Part shown: in pieces, positions 57,643-64,000 of the stretch
Numbering within the stretch: position 1 is the stretch's first letter
How the letters are laid out: each line of letters begins with the position of its first letter
Assembly: GCF_015500075.1 (NCBI RefSeq)
Contig: NZ_CP045496.1
Location: forward strand, 1,736,001 to 1,800,000
Reading direction: 5' to 3'
DNA: 64,000 bases
Source: Mesorhizobium sp. INR15
GTDB lineage: Bacteria > Pseudomonadota > Alphaproteobacteria > Rhizobiales > Rhizobiaceae
The notes under the pieces: model-generated
Seen by the model: the letters and a program-made list of their open reading frames with translations, nothing else
Told to the model about the DNA's origin: nothing
Database searches by the model: none
Program-made: the position numbers and the translations under genes

Positions 57643-58995
57643 ATGTCGATGATCAAGAACGGCCTGGCGGCCATAGCCGCCGGCACAATCAGCGTCGCCA
57701 TGGCGCTGCCAGCCGCTGCCGAGCCCACCAAGTTTGATTTCTGGTTCGGCCTTTCGGGCGACCTCGCGCGTGTCGTGGACACGATGTGCAAGAACTTCAA
57801 CGAGTCGCAGAAGGACTACGAAGTCGTCTGCACCAGCCAGGGCAACTACGACGCGACGCTGCAGAACACCATCGCCGCCTTCCGCGCCGGCAAGCAGCCC
57901 GCGATCGTCCAGGTCTATGATGTCGGCACCGCCACCATGATGCTCTCCGGCGCTTACAAGCCAGCCGACAAGCTGATGGAAGAGAACGGCTACAAGATCG
58001 ACTACGCCGACTATTTCCCCGGCATCGCCCGCTACTACGCCACCTCCAAGGGCGAGATGCTGTCGTTCCCGTTCAACTCTTCGACGGCCTTGATGTACTG
58101 GAACAAGGACGCCTTCGCCAAGATCGGCAAGACCGAAGCCCCCAAGACCTGGGAAGACGTCGGCGCCGACCTGCAGGCGATGAAGGACGCCGGCTACGAA
58201 TGCCCGATGGCGATCAATATCTCGGCCAACGAGAGCTGGCAGTTGATGGAGCAGTTCTCGGCTATCCACAACCAGCCGATCGCCACCAAGAACAATGGCT
58301 ATGACGGCCTCGATGCCCGCCTCGAAGTCAACAAGACCAAGTTCGTCCAGTACGTCACCGACCTCAAGAAGTGGTATGACGCCGGCCTGATCAAGATAAA
58401 GTCCAAGGATCTCGGCCAGGACATGGTCCAGGCCTTCGCTTCCGGCACCTGCCAGGTCATCATGACCTCGGTCGGCGATCACGGCACTGTCGGCAAGACC
58501 CAGAAGGAAGGCATGAACTGGGATGTCGCCGAACTGCCGGCCTATGCCGGTACAGAGCGCAAGAACTCGCTCGTCGGCGGTGCTTCGCTGTGGGTGCTCT
58601 CCGGCAAGTCGGATGCGGAATACAAGGGCGCGGCCGCGTTCCTCAACTTCATCCACGATCCGAAGACCGCGCTGTTCTGGTCGACCAACACCGGCTACAT
58701 TCCGGTGACCAAGTCGGGCTTTGACTACATGAAGGGCCAGGGCTTCTACGACAAGGCGCCCTACAAGGGCCGTGAAACCGCCATCGCCAGCCTGACCGCC
58801 TCGGAGCCGACCGAAATCACCCGCGGCATCCGCCTCGGCAATTTCACGCAGATCCGCGCCGAGTTCGGTACGCAGATGCAAGCGATCTTCGCCAACAAGG
58901 TCAGCGTCCAGGAAGGCCTCGACACGCTGGTCAAGAATGGCGACGCCATCCTCGACCGGTTCCAGCAGACCTATCCGGGCAAGACGCTGCCCTGA
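57643..58995 (+). CDS. ugpB: sn-glycerol-3-phosphate ABC transporter, substrate-binding protein
   Basis: A 450-residue family-1 solute-binding protein with a signal peptide (about 25 residues, ending PAAAEP). The mature N terminus TKFDFWFGLSGDLARVV and VGGASLWVLSGKSD are UgpB-like, as is the gene order ugpB-A-E-C. It binds glycerol-3-phosphate (and glycerophosphodiesters) in the periplasm. Start 57643 has AGGGA 9 bp upstream; ATG 57634 is possible. A stem-loop follows the stop. Confidence 0.92.
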   Translation: MSMIKNGLAAIAAGTISVAMALPAAAEPTKFDFWFGLSGDLARVVDTMCKNFNESQKDYEVVCTSQGNYDATLQNTIAAFRAGKQPAIVQVYDVGTATMMLSGAYKPADKLMEENGYKIDYADYFPGIARYYATSKGEMLSFPFNSSTALMYWNKDAFAKIGKTEAPKTWEDVGADLQAMKDAGYECPMAINISANESWQLMEQFSAIHNQPIATKNNGYDGLDARLEVNKTKFVQYVTDLKKWYDAGLIKIKSKDLGQDMVQAFASGTCQVIMTSVGDHGTVGKTQKEGMNWDVAELPAYAGTERKNSLVGGASLWVLSGKSDAEYKGAAAFLNFIHDPKTALFWSTNTGYIPVTKSGFDYMKGQGFYDKAPYKGRETAIASLTASEPTEITRGIRLGNFTQIRAEFGTQMQAIFANKVSVQEGLDTLVKNGDAILDRFQQTYPGKTLP

Positions 58996-59011
58996 TCCCT
59001 GAGACTTTCGC

Positions 59012-59044
59012 GGCCGCCCGGCGAGATTCGACGGGCGGCCCTTT
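59012..59044 (+). terminator. stem-loop between ugpB and ugpA
   Basis: GGCCGCCCG (59012-59020) and CGGGCGGCC (59032-59040) form a perfect 9-bp GC stem with an 11-nt loop, followed by CTTTCG. It is a weak terminator or an RNA-stabilising element; such hairpins often follow the binding-protein gene and let it be expressed above the permease genes. Confidence 0.5.
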
Positions 59045-59090
59045 CGTATATTAACCTGGGCTGACCCGCCCGGCGGCGTCGAAGAGACCG

Positions 59091-59975
59091 ATGGAAAAAC
59101 GCGTCACCTTCAGCAGATCGACGATCGGCATCCTGTTCGCGGTGCCGCAACTGATCTTGATCTTCACGTTCTTCTACTGGCCGGCTGGCCAGGCCGTGTA
59201 CTGGTCGCTGACGCTGCAGCAGCCTTGGGGCGGTGGCAACATCTGGGTCGGACTCGATAATTTCCGATCGATCCTGGCCAATGCCGACTACTGGAATTCG
59301 ATCAGCGCCAGCCTTGTCTTTGCCGGCATCAGCACCGGGCTGGCGATGTTCATCGCGCTCGTGCTCGCGGCGTTGACCGACCGGCAGCTTGCTGGCTCGC
59401 GTTTCTATCGCGTGGTGCTGATCTGGCCCTACGGCATCGCCGCACCCGCAGTGGCCTTGGCGTTCCGTTTCATCCTGGCGCCGGAGGCCGGATTCATGGC
59501 CGTCGTCAACCAGGTATGGCCCGGCTTCTGGGATCCCGGCCTCGACGGCACTGACGCCATGGCCTCGATCATCATTGCTTTTTCCTGGAAATATGTCGGT
59601 TACAATTTCATCTTCTTCCTCGCCGCCTTCCAGGCGATCCCGCGCTCGCTGATCGAGGCTGGGGCGATGGATGGCTCCGGCGTCATCAGGCGTTTCTGGG
59701 ACATCCAGTTCCCGCTGATCACGCCGACGATCTTCTTCCTGCTGGTCATCAACATCACCGAGAGCTTTCAGGATTCCTTCGGCATCGTCAACATCATGAC
59801 GTCGGGCGGGCCGGCGAACGCCACCAATCTGATGGTCTACAAAATCTATTCCGACGGCTTCCAAGGCCTCGACTATTCGGGTGCCGCCGCGCAGAGCATC
59901 ATCCTGATGCTGCTCATCATCGTGCTGACCATTTTCCAGTTCCGCTTCATCGAGCGGCGCGTGCACTACAGGTGA
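59091..59975 (+). CDS. ugpA: sn-glycerol-3-phosphate ABC transporter permease UgpA
   Basis: A 294-residue MalF-type permease with six membrane helices. The EAA motif that contacts the ATPase is EAGAMDGSGVIRRFWDIQFPLI near residue 190 (split here). It pairs with UgpE in the membrane. ATG 59091 begins MEKRVTFSRSTIGILF, typical of UgpA. The gap to ugpE is 1 bp, with a strong AGGTGAG for the next gene spanning its stop. Confidence 0.93.
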   Translation: MEKRVTFSRSTIGILFAVPQLILIFTFFYWPAGQAVYWSLTLQQPWGGGNIWVGLDNFRSILANADYWNSISASLVFAGISTGLAMFIALVLAALTDRQLAGSRFYRVVLIWPYGIAAPAVALAFRFILAPEAGFMAVVNQVWPGFWDPGLDGTDAMASIIIAFSWKYVGYNFIFFLAAFQAIPRSLIEAGAMDGSGVIRRFWDIQFPLITPTIFFLLVINITESFQDSFGIVNIMTSGGPANATNLMVYKIYSDGFQGLDYSGAAAQSIILMLLIIVLTIFQFRFIERRVHYR

Positions 59976-59976
59976 G

Positions 59977-60897
59977 ATGGATATGGTCGAGCGCACCCCA
60001 CTCCTCAATTTCTTCACGCATCTGATCCTGTTCATCGGCTTCGTCTTTTGCGTCGCGCCGTTCCTGATCGTGGTTATCGCCGCCTCGCACAATCTGAGGG
60101 ATGTCAACGATGTGCCGATGTCGCTGCTGCCCGGCAGCGATTTCTGGCTGAACATCAAGACGGCGTGGACGACAGCCGATCTCGGCCCCAAGCTTTTGAA
60201 CAGCTTCATCATGGCTGCCGGCGTCGCCGCCGGCAAAGTGATCATCTCGGCGCTCACCGCCTTCTCGATCGTCTATTTCCGCTATCCCGGCCGCATGCTG
60301 ATCTTCTGGCTGATCTTCGTCACGCTGATGCTGCCGCTGGAAGTGCGCATCGTGCCGACCTATGCGGTCGTCGCCAACGTGCTGTCTCCCTATCAGACGA
60401 TCCTCGACATCACCGGCCTGAGCTGGCTGATCGAGAAAGTCACGGGCGTCCAGGTGGCGTTGAATTTCGGGCTGCTCAACTCCTATTCGGGGCTGATCCT
60501 GCCGCTGATCGCAACCGCCACCGGCACGTTCCTCTACCGGCAGTTCTTCCTGACTGTGCCTGATGAATTGACCGAGGCCTCGCGCATGGATGGCGCCGGT
60601 CCAATCCGCTTCTTCATCGATATCCTGCTGCCGCTGTCGCGCAACAACATGGCGGCGCTTGGAACCATCATGTTCCTCTGGGCATGGAACCAGTATCTGT
60701 GGCCGCTGCTCATCACCACCGATCAGTCGCATGCGACGGCTGTGACCGAGCTCAAGCAGCTTATTCCCAATGTCGGCGGCATTCCGGAATGGAACATCGC
60801 CATGGCCGGCACGCTGATCGTCATGCTGCCGCCGCTGATCGTCATCGTGGCCATGCAGCGCTGGTTCGTGCGCGGCCTGATTGCCACTGAAAAGTAA
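59977..60897 (+). CDS. ugpE: sn-glycerol-3-phosphate ABC transporter permease UgpE
   Basis: A 306-residue MalG-type permease with six helices and the EAA loop TEASRMDGAGPIRFFIDILLPL near residue 200 (split). MDMVERTPLLNFFTHLILF is the N terminus; ATG 59983 is an alternative start. AGGTGAG overlaps the ugpA stop. It pairs with UgpA and is followed 13 bp later by ugpC. Confidence 0.93.
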   Translation: MDMVERTPLLNFFTHLILFIGFVFCVAPFLIVVIAASHNLRDVNDVPMSLLPGSDFWLNIKTAWTTADLGPKLLNSFIMAAGVAAGKVIISALTAFSIVYFRYPGRMLIFWLIFVTLMLPLEVRIVPTYAVVANVLSPYQTILDITGLSWLIEKVTGVQVALNFGLLNSYSGLILPLIATATGTFLYRQFFLTVPDELTEASRMDGAGPIRFFIDILLPLSRNNMAALGTIMFLWAWNQYLWPLLITTDQSHATAVTELKQLIPNVGGIPEWNIAMAGTLIVMLPPLIVIVAMQRWFVRGLIATEK

Positions 60898-60910
60898 CAA
60901 GGGATAGCCG

Positions 60911-62011
60911 ATGGCCTCCATCACCATTCGTGACGTCAAGAAGGCCTACGGCAAGTCGCAGGTCGTGCATGGCGTCAACCTCGACATCGCTTCGGGTGAC
61001 TTCGTCGTCATCCTCGGGCCATCCGGCTGCGGCAAGTCCACGCTGCTGCGCATGATCGCCGGGCTGGAAGATATTTCCGGCGGCGAGATCGCCATCGACG
61101 GCACCGTGGTCAACAAGCTGGAGCCGCGCGAGCGCGGCTGCGCGATGGTGTTCCAGAACTACGCGCTCTATCCGCATATGAGCGTGGCGCAGAACATCGG
61201 CTATTCGCTCAAGGTGGCGGGTGTTCCGGCGGCCGAGCGTACGCAGCGCATCCAGGCGGTGGCCCGCACGCTGGAGCTCGAACAATTGCTCGACCGCAAG
61301 CCGATGGCGCTTTCGGGCGGTCAGAGGCAACGCGTCGCCATGGGCCGCGCCATGATCCGCGAGCCGAAAGTGTTTCTGTTCGACGAGCCGCTGTCCAATC
61401 TCGATGCCAAGCTGCGCGTGCAGATGCGCTCCGAAATCCGCAAGCTGCATCGCCGGCTGAACGCGACCTCCGTTTTCGTCACGCATGACCAGGTCGAGGC
61501 GATGACGCTGGCCGACAAGCTGGTGGTGATGAATGGCGGGCGCGTCGAGCAGGTCGGCACGCCGGCCGAAATCTACAGCCGTCCCGCGAGCCGCTTCGTC
61601 GCCACCTTTGTCGGCGCGCCGGCGATGAACATCCTTGAAGGCACGGTCGAACTCGACGGGCTCTCGCTGCTTGGCGGCAGCCGCCGCCTCGCCATGCCGC
61701 GCGCCGGCCTGCCGGTCGGCACGCAGGTTGCCATGGGTATCCGGCCGGAAGCCGTGCGGCTGGTCGAGCCCGGCACGGCGGGCTCGCTCGCCGCAACCGT
61801 CGACCTGGTCGAGGAACTTGGCGCGGGCCGGGTCATTTATGTCGATCTCGACGGTGCGCCTTTCTCCATCATGACGTCGGAACCGGTTCAAGCGGAACCG
61901 GGCAGTGCGGTCGGCGTGCGGTTCTCGCCGGAAGACATGCATTTCTTCTCGTCACAGACGGGAGCCCGTCTCGAAGTGTTCAAGGCCTCCGTGCCGGAAC
62001 CGGCGCTCTGA
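60911..62011 (+). CDS. ugpC: sn-glycerol-3-phosphate ABC transporter ATP-binding protein
   Basis: A 366-residue MalK/UgpC-type ATPase: Walker A GPSGCGKST (about residues 37-45), signature LSGGQRQRVAMGRA, Walker B VFLFDEPLSNLDA and switch His in THDQ, then the C-terminal regulatory OB (TOBE) domains (from about 240: GIRPEAV). It energises UgpAE; UgpC is also regulated by phosphate in E. coli. The last gene of the operon; the 101 bp behind it show no clear terminator. Confidence 0.94.
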   Translation: MASITIRDVKKAYGKSQVVHGVNLDIASGDFVVILGPSGCGKSTLLRMIAGLEDISGGEIAIDGTVVNKLEPRERGCAMVFQNYALYPHMSVAQNIGYSLKVAGVPAAERTQRIQAVARTLELEQLLDRKPMALSGGQRQRVAMGRAMIREPKVFLFDEPLSNLDAKLRVQMRSEIRKLHRRLNATSVFVTHDQVEAMTLADKLVVMNGGRVEQVGTPAEIYSRPASRFVATFVGAPAMNILEGTVELDGLSLLGGSRRLAMPRAGLPVGTQVAMGIRPEAVRLVEPGTAGSLAATVDLVEELGAGRVIYVDLDGAPFSIMTSEPVQAEPGSAVGVRFSPEDMHFFSSQTGARLEVFKASVPEPAL

Positions 62012-62112
62012 TCCCAGCCTGGGGGATCGAGCGTTCGGTTCCAGAATGATCTTTTTGCCAGGCTGGACTTTGTGCTCAGGGCAGGTTTTTCGGGTCGTGC
62101 CGGAGTACCGGC

Positions 62113-63195
62113 TCAGGCAAACACATGCGCCTTGCCGGTTACGGTAAGCCGCACGATCTCACCGACCGCCGGGGCGTCCATGCCGGGCTTGCGCAAGACC
62201 AGGGGCGTGTTGCCGATCGCGGCCGCATCGGGTGGTTCGGCACTGTTCAAAAGCCGCACCGCGATCGTGCACATGGAACCGGCGAATTCGGATTCCGTCA
62301 CCTCGCCGAAAGGCATGTCCGGCGTGCCCGACATGCCTTCGCGCGAGGTTCTCTTCAGCGCAATCTGCTCCGGACGAAGCATGATACGTGCGATATCGCG
62401 GTTCTCCGGGGTGTCGACTGCGATGCGGCCAAGCGGCGAACTGGCGAAACCGCCGGAGATTTTCGCCGGCAGGATGATGGCGTCGCCAAGAAACTCGGCG
62501 ATCATCCGGTCCTTCGGCTTGAGGTACAGCTCGCGTGGCGTGCCGACCTGTGAAAACTTGCCGTCGCGCATCACCGCCACCTGACTGGCGAAGGATAGCG
62601 CTTCGGCCTGATCGTGTGTCACCAGGATGGTGGTGATGCCGGCAGTTTCCAGCAGTTCGGCCACTGCTTTGCGCATTGAGGCGCGCAAGGCGGTATCCAG
62701 CGCCGAGAACGGCTCGTCGAGGAGCATCAGCCGTGGCTTCATGGCCATGGCGCGGGCCAGCGCCACACGCTGCTGCTGCCCGCCCGAAAGCTCGTGCGGC
62801 CGCCGCTTCAGGATCGCTTTGTCCAGCCCGACGATATAGGCGAGTTCGGTGATCCGCTCCGTGCGCTTGTCTTCCCCGCGCTCCATGCCGAAGCCGATGT
62901 TGTCGCCAATGGTCAGGTGCGGGAAGAGAGCGCCGTCCTGTGCCACCACGCCAATGCCGCGCCGGTGAGCCGGCACCGCACTCCCGTCATTGGCCAGAAC
63001 CTTGCCGTCAAGCGCGATCTGACCTCGGTCCGGGGCCTCGAAGCCGGCAATCAGCCGCAACAAGGTTGTCTTGCCGCAGCCGGAAGGGCCAACAATCGCG
63101 GTGCGGCTGCCGCTGGCGACGTTGAGGTCGACGCCGGCAAGTGCCGCCACCGGGCCGTAGTGTTTGTGCAAGCCCTTGAGTTCCAGGAAGCTCAT
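62113..63195 (-). CDS. ABC transporter ATP-binding protein, Fe3+/spermidine-type
   Basis: A 360-residue ATPase: Walker A GPSGCGKTT near 35-43, signature LSGGQQQRVALARA, Walker B LMLLDEPFSALD, switch THDQAEALSF, and a C-terminal TOBE region (MLRPEQIALKR near 265). It resembles the FbpC/PotA group; the neighbour is an FbpB-like fused permease, so ferric-iron import is the best guess, with thiamine or putrescine as alternatives. Its ATG overlaps the permease stop by 4 bp. Confidence 0.88.
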   Translation of the reverse strand: MSFLELKGLHKHYGPVAALAGVDLNVASGSRTAIVGPSGCGKTTLLRLIAGFEAPDRGQIALDGKVLANDGSAVPAHRRGIGVVAQDGALFPHLTIGDNIGFGMERGEDKRTERITELAYIVGLDKAILKRRPHELSGGQQQRVALARAMAMKPRLMLLDEPFSALDTALRASMRKAVAELLETAGITTILVTHDQAEALSFASQVAVMRDGKFSQVGTPRELYLKPKDRMIAEFLGDAIILPAKISGGFASSPLGRIAVDTPENRDIARIMLRPEQIALKRTSREGMSGTPDMPFGEVTESEFAGSMCTIAVRLLNSAEPPDAAAIGNTPLVLRKPGMDAPAVGEIVRLTVTGKAHVFA

Positions 63196-64000
63196 CGTCC
63201 GGCCATCCGTTTCGACTGGACATAGAGCAGCCAGGTGAGAGGCAGCGATATCGCCACCATGATGAAGGCATAAGGCGCGGCCGACGCATAGTCGATCTCG
63301 CCGCTGTAAGACCAGAATGCCATCGCCAGCGTGCGGGTGCCGTTCGGCGCCAGCATCTGGGTGGCGGTCAGTTCATTCATGATGCCAAGCGCCACCAGCG
63401 CCATGCCAGCCGCCGCGCCCGGCGCGGATAGGCGGATGGTCGTCGACCACAGCGCCTTCAGCGGTGGCCGGCCAAGGCTTGCGGCGGCGCGTTCGAGCTC
63501 GACCGGCGCCTGGGCGATCGAGGCACGAAGGCTGACCAGGGCGCGCGGCAGGAACATGAGGGCATAGGCGACCAGGATGGTGAACAGCGTCTGGTAGAGC
63601 GGCAGAGCGATGCGCACGGTGATGGTGACCAGCGCCAGCGCGATGACCACGCCGGGCAAGGATCCAACGATGTAGTTGCAGCCTTCCAAAAGCCGCTGAA
63701 ACGGCCCCGGCGCACGAATCGAGATCCACGCCATCGGCATGGCGGCGACGGTCGCCAGCAAGGCGCCGGCAAGCGCCAGGAACAGCGTCTGGCCAAGCGC
63801 CAGGCCGATCTCGTCAAAGCGCCAGACATCGGTGCCGCCAGCCACAAGCCAGCGGCCGATGGTGACGAACGGCACGCCAAGCGCCAGCAGCGTGGTGAGT
63901 ATCGGCAGCAGCAGGCAAGCAAGGGTGAAACGCCCGAGGCCTGCACGTTGCTGATGCCGCGCTGCGCCGGAACCGACACGGGCATAGCGCTCCTCGCCGC
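63192..64000 (-). CDS. ABC transporter permease, FbpB-like, 3' part (5' end outside window)
   Basis: The frame is open from 64000 to the stop at 63192, about 269 codons. Hydrophobic segments are visible at LACLLLPILTTLLALGVPFV, LFLALAGALLATVAAMP, VVIALALVTITVRIALPLY, and at the C terminus ISLPLTWLLYVQ. The EAA-type loop is ELERAAASLGRPPLKALWSTTI. Length and the two-repeat arrangement suggest a fused FbpB/SfuB-type permease (~550 residues), of which the second half is seen here. Coupled to the ATPase gene by a 4-bp overlap. Confidence 0.87.
   Translation of the reverse strand, partial: GEERYARVGSGAARHQQRAGLGRFTLACLLLPILTTLLALGVPFVTIGRWLVAGGTDVWRFDEIGLALGQTLFLALAGALLATVAAMPMAWISIRAPGPFQRLLEGCNYIVGSLPGVVIALALVTITVRIALPLYQTLFTILVAYALMFLPRALVSLRASIAQAPVELERAAASLGRPPLKALWSTTIRLSAPGAAAGMALVALGIMNELTATQMLAPNGTRTLAMAFWSYSGEIDYASAAPYAFIMVAISLPLTWLLYVQSKRMAGR

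Noticed and set aside
62012..62112. Terminator between ugpC and the convergent ABC ATPase gene
   Set aside because: GC-rich arms (CCAGCCTGG) and a short T run are present but not adjacent, so no hairpin-plus-T-tract unit can be supported.
1..64000. CRISPR array, tRNA or rRNA genes, insertion sequences
   Set aside because: No regularly spaced direct repeats, no cloverleaf candidates with a T-loop GTTCRA pattern in a tRNA context, and no transposase frame were found by eye.

Overview
The window is a gene-dense, high-GC stretch of an alphaproteobacterial chromosome, most likely order Hyphomicrobiales (Rhizobiales) and probably Mesorhizobium or a close relative. The evidence is gene order and content: accA-xerD-aroK-aroB, bolA/J-domain/cobS/cobT, rpmB next to a DUF3108 protein, metX-metW under a SAM-II riboswitch, hisC-tyrC, ftsE-ftsX, argH-lptM-lysA-TIGR02302 opposite tlpA, and ugpBAEC. 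Intergenic palindromic repeats of the kind that litter rhizobial genomes support this. No rRNA, tRNA, insertion sequence, prophage, CRISPR array or conjugation gene was seen. This is core-chromosome sequence with small accessory patches.

Layout. 0-8.4 kb: end of a D-Ala-D-Ala carboxypeptidase, a His-rich CobW GTPase, a TusA-like protein, an L,D-transpeptidase lipoprotein, accA, xerD, then the overlapping operon aroK-aroB-CBS/CorC protein. 8.4-16.4 kb: a hydrolase, a ThDP enzyme, bolA, a J-domain protein and cobS-cobT (cobaltochelatase) ending in a phytase-like esterase. 16.4-27.6 kb: a repeat-filled gap, an ArsR/SRPBCC pair, methyltransferases, a queuosine-precursor transporter with a probable preQ1-I riboswitch, rpmB, DUF3108, transporters, gloB, an SbmA-type ABC exporter and small conserved unknowns. 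27.6-33.8 kb: metX-metW facing hisC-tyrC, a PfkB kinase and a DUF2125 protein. 33.9-46.9 kb: gamma-glutamylcyclotransferase, aldo/keto reductase, LysE exporter, plsC, a LysR-controlled redox/stress patch, ydcF, ftsX-ftsE with a CtrA-like site, hpt, a CpdR-like receiver, a DMT exporter, a LysR regulator and a VOC protein. 46.9-57.2 kb: TIGR02302, Thr/Ser dehydratase with a divergent ArsR regulator, lysA, lptM, argH, tlpA and an MHYT-PAS-GGDEF-EAL c-di-GMP enzyme. 57.2-64 kb: ugpBAEC (glycerol-3-phosphate import) and, convergent to it, an Fe3+-type ABC ATPase plus the 3' part of its permease, which runs off the window.

Functionally the region mixes envelope and division genes (carboxypeptidase, L,D-transpeptidase, FtsEX, YdcF, LptM, PlsC, XerD), amino-acid and aromatic biosynthesis (aroK, aroB, hisC, tyrC, metX, metW, lysA, argH), cobalamin and metal handling (cobS, cobT, CobW, iron ABC), and nutrient uptake. 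The most interesting signals are regulatory RNA and DNA: a compact preQ1-I-like pseudoknot that would pair the start codon of its own gene; a SAM-II riboswitch followed by a terminator and a possible antiterminator; a long hairpin covering the Shine-Dalgarno of a LysE exporter; a CtrA-type TTAA-N7-TTAA site at ftsEX; a 26-bp perfect palindrome upstream of ugpB; and three copies of a roughly 130-160 bp nested-palindrome repeat, each placed directly behind a plus-strand gene. I found no convincing new multi-gene system.
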